DNA of 64,000 nucleotides. It comes from Adiantum capillus-veneris. Its lineage: Eukaryota; Streptophyta; Polypodiopsida; Polypodiales; Pteridaceae. A program made the translations under genes and the position numbers. The notes under the pieces were generated by a model. That model worked only from the letters and a program-made list of their open reading frames with translations, was not told where the DNA came from and ran no database searches. The stretch spans positions 57,041,709-57,105,708 of the forward strand of contig CM043971.1 of assembly GCA_014529385.2 (NCBI GenBank), in the 5' to 3' direction. Shown one piece after another: positions 1-9,330 of the stretch. The number at the start of each line of letters is the position of its first letter. Position 1 is the first letter of the stretch.

Positions 1-772
1 GTATGCATTCCACCTACCCTTGACCTTATTTGGTAGGTCTATAATTGAAGATATTGTTGAGATTATGATATAAGTGAATAGTACAACTAAGAAAATCAAA
101 TATTGAGGGGTCTAAAAAATATGTACATGTCAAATATAAATAATATAAGTGGAAAAAATATAAAGGGGTCAAAAGAAATCTCTCTCATTATGAGGCTACT
201 ATAAAAAGATAAATATTTTTGGTGTTCTAATTTTTTAGAAAAAAAAAACAAAATAGATGTAGGAAGGGAAAAATCACAATAGTGAAAAAATATACACATA
301 AATAAAACTAGTTTTTTTGGATTTTTGTTGGGGTGGAGTTACACCAAATATAAGAGAAGCTTACATGAAAATATTTCTATATGGAATAAAGAGTATGAAA
401 AATGGTAAGAAAAAATTGTGGTAATGGTGAGGCAATGTACAGAGCATATATAACACACACCTAAGTAGAAATATTTAAATAAATACCAAAATAATTATGA
501 AAAAATCTTTTATTTAGGCCCTATATACAAAGAAATATTTACATACGCATGGGCCATAATATACTTATATTTTTTAATTTTTTTAATTTTTTTGGCTCAA
601 CTAGCCCAATGCTAGCTAATTGAGGGTTTTTTAAGAAGATATGGGAAAAGTCCCGTGACTCACGCACGCCTATATACAGTGAAATGGTAGGGATAGCCAC
701 AGTGTTTGGGTGATTTTGGTAGGGTGAGGTAACTCGCTGTGGCAATTACAAAGAGCCGAAAAATGGCTATCA
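1..772 (-). repeat. 3' LTR (first 772 bases only)
   Basis: Direct repeat of 8558-9330. It starts on the minus strand at 772 with TGATAGCC, next to a purine-rich tract. The rest of the LTR (about 1.8 kb, judging from the 5' copy) lies left of the window. Small ORFs here, for example at 96-299 and 539-745, recur as shifted versions in the other LTR copy and are not genes. Confidence 0.88.
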
Positions 773-788
773 TTAGCCCTCTCCCTGG
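773..788 (-). other. Polypurine tract of the Tat-like element
   Basis: The minus strand reads CCAGGGAGAGGGCTAA directly before the LTR start TGATAGCC. This is the expected place and composition of the plus-strand primer of an LTR retrotransposon. Confidence 0.75.
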
Positions 789-800
789 ATGATGGTATAT

Positions 801-1800
801 TCATGTACCATCATAGAGCATCTTTTCCAAAGAGAGTGCTTCAGAGTCCTTGACGAGATCTTTATTGTTTGGCCCCTCAGAATTTTGGCTAGAGTTACAC
901 TCATGATTCATGTAACAATACTTACATGAGACAGTGGCCTTTTGATAGATCTTTGGTAGATCCTTTGGTAGAAGGCGACTCAAATAGGGCTTCAAGCGAT
1001 ACCTGTTTACTTTCCTGGAGTGCTCTTTACCATTCAAGTCTATAAGCTGATAGTAACTTAAATTGAAAGCCTTCTTGACTATGTATGGCCCTTGCCATCT
1101 TGTTTCAAATTTGGCATCAAAACGATTATCGAGTCGATTGTCATACCTTAGCACAAGATCTCCTTCATTGATGCCTTTGTCCTTCAGTTTCTTGTCAAGC
1201 TTCTCCTTTGTCTGTGTGGCTTTCCTCTTATAGCACTCGTATGCTTCTTCTCTTTTCCACTCAAGCTCGGCTAAGGTAAGAAGTCGATCCATCCATGCTT
1301 CTTGATCATCTTGTGCTAATTTGCCATGAAGTCGCATTGTTGGAATGTTTAGCTCAATTGGCTGTAAAGCCTCTTGACCATAGACCAAGTGAAATGGTGT
1401 GAACTCCATGGCTTCCCTATATGTGGTTCGATATGCCCACAAGGCACCATCCAAGAAGTCATCCCAAAACTTTGTCTTGTTTTTCACCATCTTTCTAATG
1501 ATGCCTGCAATGACACCATTAGCTTTTTCTACCAAACCATTTGATTGGGGATAGTAGGGTGTACTGTGACGATGTAGAATGCGAAGTTCTTCACACACTT
1601 CTGTGAGCAATCCCTTTCTAAACCCTGGACCATTATCAGAAACAATCTCCAAAGGTGTGCCAAATCTACAACAAATGTGAGTGTAGACGAATTTGCTCAC
1701 TGTCCTCTCATTTACCTTTGCCACACTTTGTGCTTCCACCCACCTAGTCATATAGTCTACAGCCACTAGAATGTAGAGTTTACCATTTTTTGTCCTAGCA
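801..1800 (-). pseudogene. Integrase core and C-terminal domain (Tat-like element)
   Basis: Retroviral-type integrase, which joins element cDNA to the chromosome. The open frame starts at VAVDYMTRWVEA (first catalytic D). It continues with IVSDNGPGF (second D) and STPYYPQSNGLVEKAN (catalytic E), then a family tail with WAYRTT and TPFHLVYGQEAL. The C-terminal part holds RWQGPYIV, the GPY/F module that binds DNA. All three catalytic residues are present. The frame is one base off from the upstream RNase H part, with the break near 1790-1800 in an A-run, so the polyprotein is interrupted. It ends about 13 bases before the polypurine tract. Confidence 0.88.
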
Positions 1801-2593
1801 GAGGACCCATAGCATCAATGCCCCACTTTTCAAAGGGTCCATTTGCAAGCACTATTTGCCTCGGGCCATGCACCAACCTTCTATTTCCATTTATCTGACA
1901 ATTGTGACAGCTTTTACACCAATGTTGAACATCCACATGCAAGCTTGGCCAAACATACCCCGCAAGCAAAATCTTCTTCACAGTTAATTCTTGGGAAAAA
2001 TGACCACCACATGCCTCTTCATGCAAACCTTTTAGAATGGCTGGAATTTCGTCAATAGTTGGTACTCTTCTGTACACTTGATCCTTCCCTCTTTGATAGA
2101 GGGAGCCTTCTAGGAAGAGATATGCGCTTGCCTTCTTCATGAGTCTCCTCTTCTGAGCCTTCGTGAAGTCTTGTGGAAACTCACCCTCCAAAATGTAGCC
2201 AATAATGGGAGCCAATGACTCCAATCCCTGGTATCTCGGTTTCTTAACAGCTGCTGCCACCATGATGACCTGCACTTCTCTCTCAACACATGTAACTGCT
2301 TGTTGTGCAAGTAAATTGGCATCTTCATTTTGTTTCCTCGGAATATGATATAGTTGCACTTCTTCAAACTGATTAAACATCCTACGAATGGCATGAACTT
2401 TTGTCCGTAAGCTTTCATTCTTGCATGCCCAAATGCCTAAAATCTGTTTAACAATGAGAAGTGCATCTCCCTTTACCATGAGACGTTTTATCCCTTGGCC
2501 AATGCACATCTTCAAACCATGAAGTAGTGTGTCGTATTTTGCTTCATTGTTGCTAGTTGAACCTGGTAGATTGACCTTCTCTTTCATGACCAC
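1766..2593 (-). pseudogene. Archaeal-type RNase H and integrase zinc-binding domain (Tat-like element)
   Basis: The N-terminal part has SNNEAKYDTLLHGL and a following MVKGDALLIVKQI stretch, matching the extra archaeal-type RNase H of Tat/Ogre elements; this domain degrades RNA in RNA-DNA hybrids during reverse transcription. The last third is the integrase H2C2 finger: HEEACGGHF supplies the histidines and CKSCHNC the cysteines. Just upstream, at 2593-2647, the sequence jumps straight from mid-RT to this RNase H, so an internal deletion lies at the junction. The frame closes at 1766 by a frameshift into the integrase core. Confidence 0.85.
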
Positions 2594-2604
2594 CTCTCCA
2601 CTTG

Positions 2605-3075
2605 GGGAGCATTTGTCAGGCCAAATGGCATGACTCTAAAAGCATATCAATCCCAAGGAGTGATAAAGGTTGTTTTCAATTGATCTTCCAATGCGATACC
2701 TATTTGAAAGTAGCCTGAGTAGCCATCACACACAGTGTACTTCTCATGACCAGCTACCTCATTTAGTATCTCATCCTGAAATGGGAGGGGAAAGTGATCT
2801 CTTTTTGTTGCCTCATTGAGTGGACGGTAATCCACACACACCCTCCACTTGCCATTTTTCTTAGGAGTGACAACAACAGGAGAGACCCACTCTGAATTCT
2901 CCACTGGATAAATGAAACCTGCTGCTAGAAGCTTTCTTACCTCCTTGAGTAAAGCCTGCTCCTTGATGACTCCTAGCCTTCGTAGCTTCTGAGCCTTAGG
3001 TGTGGCCTATGGCTTCAACTCAATTTTGTGTTGAGCAGCATCTACTCCACGCACATCGGTGTAGTCTTTAGTAAA
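2605..3075 (-). pseudogene. Reverse transcriptase, N-terminal half only (Tat-like element)
   Basis: RT fingers and palm start are clear: WVSPVVVTPKKNGKWRVCVD, YRPLN and KYTVCDGYSGYFQI, which holds the first catalytic aspartate. A TGA follows ITPWD; beyond it RVMPFGLTNAP can be read near 2605-2635 and then the sequence switches to the RNase H linker. The YxDD motif, RT thumb and first RNase H are absent. Upstream, the frame reads back to about 3075 through a TAG in AAG-CCA-TAG-GCC, where glutamine (CAG) would fit. The enzyme cannot work as encoded. Confidence 0.85.
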
Positions 3076-3342
3076 AAGCCTAGAAAAATTTCCTTAGCAC
3101 ACATTTGAACTCCTCTCTTTCATCCTTTGTAAGTGTTGTTGATAGAATACCTTCCAGCATCCCTTCATCTTGAACACCTTTGTTCTCTTGAGGACCTACC
3201 TCCTCCAAGCCTTGACAAGAGGTCTCTTGGTTGCTTGGCTTAAACCTTACCCCCATGACTTCAATGGAGGACTCCTCTTCAGTAATGCTGCCGCTACTTT
3301 CTTCTTCTGAAGTGTTTTCAGTCCTTCTTCTTCCGTCTCACT

Positions 3343-3939
3343 TCAAGATGATTCTTCATGGAGCTCCTCTTGGCGTTGCTCCTTCATGTCAAAGACAACC
3401 TTCTTGTGATTGTCATTCCTGCAAATTAGCTTTCCACTCTCCCAATCCTGCAAAGCTCGCATTTTCATTAGCCATGGTCTTCCTAGGATAAATGGGTAAC
3501 CATTTCCCTTGGTCGACATAACATAAAAATCCACCGCTTTCTTAATGCCAAAGGCCTCTACAAAGACATTTTTACAAATGCCTACACACCTAGCCTTGCT
3601 ATTGTTTGCCATCTTGACTTTGATTTCAGGTGTCTCATGGATGTGCATGCCTAGTCTTTGCATGAGTCCCTCTGTAATGATGCAAATTTGTGCACCCCCA
3701 TCCACTAGACCTTTCCTAACCAATCTTCCTTTGATGTAACAATCTAGCACAGGTGTAATATCCTCGTTCATTTCAGCATGTGCAATTTTTACAACAGGCA
3801 CACTCTCTTTTACCTTTCTCCTAGTGCTAACTGCCCTTGTTAAATCCCTCCTTACTTGTGGACATAATGCAAGAAATTGAGGCCATGAAATATCAGGACC
3901 CTTACCTCTCATGTCTTCCAACAAGTTGTACGGAGCCAT
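3343..3939 (-). pseudogene. Aspartic protease region of gag-pro (Tat-like element)
   Basis: The segment RKGLVDGGAQICIITEGLM has the layout of a retropepsin active-site loop, with VDGGA in place of the usual D-T/S-G-A. The second half contains PFILGRPWLMKM, matching the conserved ILGRPWL stretch of gypsy proteases. It lies in the same frame as gag (5067-4072), separated only by a TGA at 4072-4074. That TGA could be a decayed CGA codon or a read-through stop; I cannot tell which. Between 3343 and about 3075 the frame is broken. Confidence 0.8.
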
Positions 3940-4071
3940 ACCTTGTCCAAGAGGGAAGTCTTGGAGGTTGATACGACGTCGAGTCCTCTTGGTTTCCTTG
4001 GTCTCCTTTGCCTTTTTGCCTTGTCCATGGTCGCTCTGTGATGTGACTCCTTCTTTCTCTTTACCTTTCCC

Positions 4072-5067
4072 TCAGCCACGCTTAATGCCATTGGCTTCCA
4101 TGTCAACCTCATTTGAATTTGTCATCTCTACCACATGCACATTTGGATCTGGCAAAGGTGGAACTCCTTCTACCCCTTGTGGAGGTGGTCTTGGTCCATT
4201 TGGCCTTTGTGGAAGCCTTGGTTGTTGACCAGCTCCTTCTCCTGCATTCATCACTGGGTAATTCAAGTTAGGTCTCCCTGGCTCTCCACGGGGCCAAGGA
4301 CAATTATACATCCCATGTCCAGACTCTCCGCAATTCCAACATCTCCTAGTTCGTGGCTCTCTCTCTTCTGACTTCTTTGCTTGTCCCTTTGGGCCTACAG
4401 CTTGTGCAAGGTGAATTGATAGGCTGCTTAAAGATTCATTTAACTTCTCAATCACTTCAGCCGTTACCTCAGGAAGCTCCCTAGATGTTGATGCTTGTGA
4501 CTTACTTTTGGGTCTAAGAACTTCTATTGGAACCTCTCCCCTTAAGCACTTGAGTTTCCTATACTTCTCAGCAGCCCTAGTTTCCGCTGCATCAAAAGTA
4601 GCAGGTGCACCCGACTCAACTTTTACCTTAAGGTCAGGAAAGAGTCCGGCTATGAACCTCTCCTTCTTTAAAAATTCTGCACCATCACCAGGGTTAGCAA
4701 CATTTCGTATCCATAGAGCCCAAAGCCGTAGAAACTCTTGCTTGTACAAGTAGTAGTCATCTAAGTCTTTTTGCTTATGAGAAACAATGTCTTGCCATAG
4801 TTTTTGAGTGTTTTGGGGATCAAAGAAGTATCTCTTAAAACGATTCAAAACTTCTGTGTAATTCCCCTTAACTTCCTCAGGCAAAGAGTCAAACCAAGTA
4901 CTAGCATCTTTCCTAAGGACCACCTCAAACATTTCTACACGTTCTTGCTGTGTTACTATCCTCTTGATACAGCAAGACATCTTGAAATTTGCTAAAAATA
5001 ATTCTGCATCCTCTCCACGCTCTCCAAAGAAAAGAGGATATCCAGACATTTGGCGTTGGCTCTCCAT
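4072..5067 (-). CDS. Gag capsid/nucleocapsid protein (Tat-like element)
   Basis: 331-codon open frame. The middle resembles the plant retrotransposon Gag domain (W-F-L and YFFDPQNTQKLWQD stretches, then an EFLRLW helix). Near residue 245 is one CCHC zinc knuckle, CWNCGESGHGMYNC (C-x2-C-x4-H-x4-C), which packages element RNA. A proline-rich tail follows (RPNGPRPPPQGVEG). It starts 49 bases downstream of the last extra ORF. Protease follows in the same frame after a TGA. The reading frame is intact over its whole length. Confidence 0.85.
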   Translation of the reverse strand: MESQRQMSGYPLFFGERGEDAELFLANFKMSCCIKRIVTQQERVEMFEVVLRKDASTWFDSLPEEVKGNYTEVLNRFKRYFFDPQNTQKLWQDIVSHKQKDLDDYYLYKQEFLRLWALWIRNVANPGDGAEFLKKERFIAGLFPDLKVKVESGAPATFDAAETRAAEKYRKLKCLRGEVPIEVLRPKSKSQASTSRELPEVTAEVIEKLNESLSSLSIHLAQAVGPKGQAKKSEEREPRTRRCWNCGESGHGMYNCPWPRGEPGRPNLNYPVMNAGEGAGQQPRLPQRPNGPRPPPQGVEGVPPLPDPNVHVVEMTNSNEVDMEANGIKRG

Positions 5068-5116
5068 TATTATGAAAAATTACAACACGAGTTACAATAA
5101 GGGATACAATAGAGAT

Positions 5117-5551
5117 TTAGAACCACTCGCCTGCAAATGAAGAAGTGAGAAAATACCACTCTAGGTTTTCTTCTTCAGCTATCCAAGCTTCAATAAGGTC
5201 TCGATTTGTTTGATCAAAACAAAAAGGTAGACTATTGATGAGCTCTAAGAAGGGTTGAAATTCTTCAAAGCTAAGGCGATAAACAGAAATCTCTAGAACT
5301 TCATTTTCTGGATCCAAAAGAGCAACCATGTCCCAAGTGATAAATTGCACTTGCTCTACAATTCCCAACGCACAAGCGGTTTGTATAAAAACTAGATCTT
5401 CATGCTCGTCGAAGGCCGTGAGAAAGTAGCAATTGACTAGGAGCTCCTTTCCTTCGAGTTCCACACAGTCGGAGTGAGGCAACCTTCTCACAATTTCATA
5501 AAGAACATCCTCATCAAGTCCTATCAAGTTTGCAAGATTTAAAGACTCCAC
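5117..5551 (-). CDS. Extra ORF a upstream of gag, unknown function, paralogous to ORF b
   Basis: 144-codon ORF between the leader and gag. I do not recognise the family. It is clearly related to the ORF just upstream (5622-6101): both have EIVRRLPH or QVVRRLPH near the start, a central FIQ-x-ACAL or FIQLVCAL block, then YRLSFEEFQP / HRLTFGEFFP and LINSLPFCF / LINSLPFAF. It is strongly acidic near the C-terminus (EEENLEW). The N-terminal L-x-x-D-V-L-x-E-I-V-R-R-L-P pattern weakly resembles an F-box helix; this is inference from a short stretch. Ogre-type elements are known to carry an extra ORF upstream of gag, so the position fits. Its frame is open while pol is decayed. Confidence 0.6.
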   Translation of the reverse strand: MESLNLANLIGLDEDVLYEIVRRLPHSDCVELEGKELLVNCYFLTAFDEHEDLVFIQTACALGIVEQVQFITWDMVALLDPENEVLEISVYRLSFEEFQPFLELINSLPFCFDQTNRDLIEAWIAEEENLEWYFLTSSFAGEWF

Positions 5552-5621
5552 TTATGCTACCAAATTCCTGGACAAAAACTCCTTAGGATTATGGTTAAAT
5601 CATTCAAAAGCATAAAGAGAT

Positions 5622-6101
5622 TTACAATGTCTCTATGAACAAAGTGTCATAGAAAGTGGAGAAGGATGAGAATTTATACAAATTTGCAATCTTCTCTATG
5701 CTCTCTTTATTAAGACAAGCTCTGAATAGCTCCCTATCTCCTTTGTTGAAAGCGAAAGGAAGACTATTAATAAGACGCAAATGAGGGAAAAATTCACCAA
5801 ATGTGAGTCTATGAAGCATGAACTCTGGCCGCAAGTTTCCTGAAGAGTCTTCTTCAATGGTGAAATGCACTCGCCAAACGCCAAATTTCACTCTATTTAC
5901 CAATCTTAGGGCACACACTAGTTGGATGAATGCGCGGTCTTCCTTAGTGCCCAACAATAAGAGGAAAATGGAATCCACGCGTAGGACCTTCCGTCTTAAC
6001 TTCACCACCCTCTTGTTATGAGGGAGACGCCTTACTACTTGCTCCTGCAACTCAATTGGTAATAGAGCTAGATCTCTAAGGATTGAACTTTCACTGCACA
6101 C
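5622..6101 (-). CDS. Extra ORF b upstream of gag, unknown function, paralogous to ORF a
   Basis: 159-codon ORF with the same architecture as 5117-5551, so the two arose by tandem duplication inside the element. Shared blocks in order: LPIELQEQVVRRLPH near residues 15-30, AFIQLVCAL near 57-66, HRLTFGEFFPHLRLINSLPF near 97-117. Unlike its partner it is basic in the N-terminal third (RRKVLR). There is no signal peptide or membrane segment. The gap to ORF a is 70 bases. An F-box-like start is possible but not shown. Confidence 0.6.
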   Translation of the reverse strand: MCSESSILRDLALLPIELQEQVVRRLPHNKRVVKLRRKVLRVDSIFLLLLGTKEDRAFIQLVCALRLVNRVKFGVWRVHFTIEEDSSGNLRPEFMLHRLTFGEFFPHLRLINSLPFAFNKGDRELFRACLNKESIEKIANLYKFSSFSTFYDTLFIETL

Positions 6102-6201
6102 ACATTTCCAGTTAGAACAAATGATCGTTTTTTGTTTCTTGTAACAACTTGGACAAAGAAAAAAAAAACATACACACTATTTTGCCTGGCTGCACTTCAT
6201 T

Positions 6202-6420
6202 TTAAAATAAAATGAACACATGTACATCAAAAGAAGTGTGGTAGTTGATGAGAGGTAGAATGACAGGGTTTGGTGATGCAAGAATTTCTCCTGCTCTTTG
6301 GGCACCAAACATGAACACCATTCGTTGTTGAAAATGGATCTTTCTACTAATTGCAACGTTTATTCTAATGTGTGGAGTAAAATGAAAGGGAAAAACCTCT
6401 ATTCCTGGGCCATTATCCAT
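6202..6420 (-). CDS. Small extra ORF c (72 codons), paralogous to ORF d
   Basis: The ORF ends ILPLINYHTSFDVHVFILF and resembles the neighbour at 6442-6654, which ends ILPLIRYDISLDVYIFVLF. Both also share a mid-block (HFQQRM...AQRAGEI versus QFQRVI...PLRLAEI) and finish with the same stop position. Function unknown. Two related ORFs of 70 and 72 codons about 20 bases apart argue that they are real parts of the element and not chance frames. A spliced form joining them to ORF a/b cannot be excluded. Confidence 0.45.
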   Translation of the reverse strand: MDNGPGIEVFPFHFTPHIRINVAISRKIHFQQRMVFMFGAQRAGEILASPNPVILPLINYHTSFDVHVFILF

Positions 6421-6441
6421 GGCTTATGCATGTCCTAATGC

Positions 6442-6654
6442 TTAAAATAACACAAAAATATAGACGTCCAAGCTAATATCGTACCTAATGAGAGGCAAAA
6501 TAAAAGGATTTACCGAAGTATTTATCTCGGCTAACCTAAGAGGACCTAAAATTCTACGAATTACTCGTTGAAATTGCAACTTAGTACTAACAATTATGTG
6601 TACCTTTTGCCTTGCAATGGGAATGAAGGGATCATACAAATTCTCGTGATTCAT
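6442..6654 (-). CDS. Small extra ORF d (70 codons), first ORF after the PBS
   Basis: First ORF downstream of the PBS-like site, about 55 bases from it. It is paralogous to 6202-6420: I-x-V-x(3)-K-x-x-FQ, then R-x-AEI-x-x-S-x-NP-x-ILPLI-x-Y and a D-V-x-x-F-x-L-F end. No recognised domain. The sequence contains ATTAG|GTACG near the end, which could be a splice donor, so this may be an exon and not a complete protein. Confidence 0.42.
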   Translation of the reverse strand: MNHENLYDPFIPIARQKVHIIVSTKLQFQRVIRRILGPLRLAEINTSVNPFILPLIRYDISLDVYIFVLF

Positions 6655-6709
6655 GCAAGCTACTTGATTATGCTAAAGGTTGAGCCTTCACAAAACATAC
6701 ACAAGCCTG

Positions 6710-6727
6710 TCCTCAGTGGGGGCACCA
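6710..6727 (-). other. Primer-binding-site-like sequence of the Tat-like element
   Basis: Minus strand TGGTGCCCCCACTGAGGA, three bases inside the inferred LTR end (…GCGTCA). A TGG start directly after the LTR is the usual layout of a tRNA primer site. I cannot name the tRNA; the sequence may be mutated from a TGGCGCC-type site. Confidence 0.5.
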
Positions 6728-6730
6728 ATT

Positions 6731-6903
6731 TGACGCGGTCCGGGGCGGGCAACAAGAAGAGCAACCTCTAGACACCCTTTAAGGCTCCCGTGCTGCTCAA
6801 TTGGGTTGGGGTTGGAAAAACAACAAACACACACACAAACCCGCAACCTAACCCTACACAAATTTGGGGCACCACCTAGTTTTGGATGCGAACTAGGACG
6901 CGT

Positions 6904-6953
<50 letters not shown>

Positions 6954-9330
6954 CTCGGGCTGCTTTGAAACGTATCGACAATGATCAAGCAAACACAATT
7001 ATATATGTAAGAAAGAGAGAGAAAGGGGGAGGGGGTGCTTGTTGCATTAATACCTTCTTACAAATCTGTCATGACAAATCAAAGTGAGATTAGTATTTTT
7101 TCAACATAGCTTGCGTAAATTTCACCACAACACATCACAAAAAAAGCCACCCCAATCACTGTCTTAAAGCCAGGGGAGTCCTCTCCACCCTGTCGCCCTC
7201 TTACAGTATGTGGGATTTATGGCTAGATTGATGACAACACCAGAGACAAGCTATCAAGAACTTAACAAAAAACACCAAGACACTTACGCATCATTGTTGT
7301 CCATTACTTCACGTTGAAAGGGAGACAAAGTATCCAAGCTTAGTCCAAATCCACCCTCCTTGATTCAGCAAATGTTGGGCTTACACTAGTAGGAGAAATG
7401 ATAGATTTCCTACTCTCAATTGAATGATCACTCTCTCTCTTACAATGGCATAGAGTTCCCTTGCTAATCCCCTATTACAACACATGCACATGCATAAGAC
7501 AATGAGCTTCCACTCAAGAGCTCCTTCTAGAGAGGTTGAGCTTGGCTTCTCAAGCTATAGCATAGTGCTCTTGCTTATGGCTTCCCCCTTTTGTGCTAGC
7601 TACACCCTCCTTTTATAGCAATTTTGAAGGCTAGGGTTACTCCTCTAACCATGGTTGGGTTAGATTTTCAGCAATTTATCTAATTTCTTTTGCTTGGAAT
7701 TATCAAGAAGTTGGTGGGGAAAGAGAGAGGAGAGAAAAGGAGGTGATAGGACTTTTCATAGTGGGTTAGTGTTAGTAGAGTTAGTATTAATTTACAAATG
7801 GAATTGGATATTTACAATGGGAGTATCCATGTAGGATACAAATAAGGAAGAAAAACTCTTAAGAGGTAAGAAAAGGTGGATTTCTTACAAGGTTGATGCT
7901 CCAAGTGTCTTGAGTAGGGCCAATTTTGACACTTGTTGACGGTCCACTAGCTTTGACGGTACATTTTTTCTCCACTCTTGACCTTCCTTGAGAGACAAGG
8001 TAATTGAAGCTGAGTAATCAACCACCATGATGCTGTCTTTTAAGAGAAGAGGCTGAATTTTGTGGTTTTTTTGATAGATATGGGTAATTTGGAGGAGGAA
8101 AAATGAGACTAGGTAGTCAATTTTGGAATGAAATTGTGTGTGGGAGGTATGAGTTCACCATGGTTTCTCTTATTCTTCAAGGTTGAGGAGAAGGTGAGTA
8201 GGGTGCAGAGAGGAGTGGTGAGAGAGGTGGGGATGATGAGTGGAGAAGTGTGTGTGAAAGAGGAAAATGATAAAGTGGAAGAGAGAGTGTGGCTGCATAG
8301 CATGGGAAAACTAGGGTCCACTAATAAAATCATAGCTCACAACTCGTAGCTCAAAAAAATATGAAAAAATTTGAGGCAAAAGCTCAGCCCACGAGCTACA
8401 ACTTTTGTTTGTATAACCTTTTCAAATTCGGAGAGCAAGTGAACTTTAAAAATTCAGCAAAACCGACCGTTTTTTTTCCACTGCACAAGGTCCTTGTGGG
8501 GTCCTTCTTTGGATGATTCTTTTGAATACCTCCACGAGTGAGCCCTCCATAGTGCATGTATGCATGCCACCTACCCTTGACCTTATTTGGTAGGTCTATA
8601 ATTGAAGATATTGTTGAGATTATGATATAAGTGAATAGTACAACTAAGAAAATCAAATATTGAGGGGTCTAAAAGATATGTACATGTCAAATATAAATAA
8701 TATAAGTGGAAAAAATATAAAGGGGTCAAAAGAAATCTCTCTCATTATGAGGCTACCATAAAAAGATAAATATTTTTGGTGTTCTAATTTTTTAGAAAAA
8801 AAAAACAAAATAGATGTAGGAAGGGAAAAATCACAATAGTGAAAAAATATACATATAAATAAAACTAGTTTTTTTTGGATTTTTGTTGGGGTGGAGTTAC
8901 ACCAAATATAAGAGAAGCTTACATGAAAATATTTCTATATGGAATAAAGAGTATGAAAAATGGTAAGAAAAAATTGTGGTAATGGTGAGGCAATGTACAG
9001 AGCAAATATAACACACACCTAGGTAGAAATATTTAAATAAATACCAAAATAATTATGAAAAAATCTTTTATTTAGGCCCTATATACAAAGAAATATTTAC
9101 ATACGCATGGGCCATAATATACTTATATTTTTTAATTTTTTTAATTTTTTTGGCTCAACTAGCCCAATGCTAGCTAATTGAGGGTTTTTTAAGAAGATAT
9201 GGGAAAAGTCCCGTGACTCACGCACGCCTATGTACAGTGAAATGGTAGGGATAGCCACAATGTTTGGGTGATTTTGGTAGGGTGAAGTAACTCACTGTGG
9301 AAATTACAAAGAGCCGAAAAACGGCTATCA
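6731..9330 (-). repeat. 5' LTR of the Tat-like element, about 2.6 kb
   Basis: The outer edge at 9330 is set by the end of the direct repeat with 1-772. The inner edge at 6731 is inferred from the TG...CA ends and the adjacent PBS-like site. Long LTRs of this size are normal for Tat-type elements. It contains a GA microsatellite (about 6907-6951) and no credible gene; ORFs such as 6806-7087 and 8109-8349 are low complexity. Confidence 0.75.
6907..6951. repeat. (GA)n microsatellite in the 5' LTR
   Basis: Uninterrupted run of GA dinucleotides. In a 5' LTR it could serve as a GAGA-type promoter element, but nothing else here shows this. Confidence 0.9.

Larger units (their letters stand above)
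1..9330 (-). mobile_element. Ty3/gypsy Tat/Ogre-like LTR retrotransposon (3' LTR runs off the left edge)
   Basis: Bases 1-772 repeat as a near-identical direct copy at about 8558-9330. Both copies end on the plus strand in GGCTATCA, so the minus-strand LTR begins TGATAGCC. In minus-strand order I see 5' LTR, PBS-like site, four small extra ORFs, gag with a CCHC knuckle, protease, partial RT, archaeal-type RNase H, integrase, polypurine tract and 3' LTR. Placement in Tat/Ogre rests on the archaeal-type RNase H (SNNEAKYDTLLHGL) next to the integrase and on ORFs upstream of gag; both are established features of that lineage. The 5' edge lies inside the ParB-like gene at 9331. The other edge and the target duplication are outside the window. 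By eye the two LTR copies differ at about a dozen positions, so the insertion is fairly young, although pol is deleted and shifted. Confidence 0.9.

Noticed and set aside
6688-7087. Overlapping ORFs with RERERER or SLSLSL stretches
   Set aside because: Both are translations of the GA microsatellite inside the LTR.
8109-8349. Serine/threonine-rich and glutamate-rich frames on opposite strands
   Set aside because: Inside the 5' LTR, low complexity, no motif.
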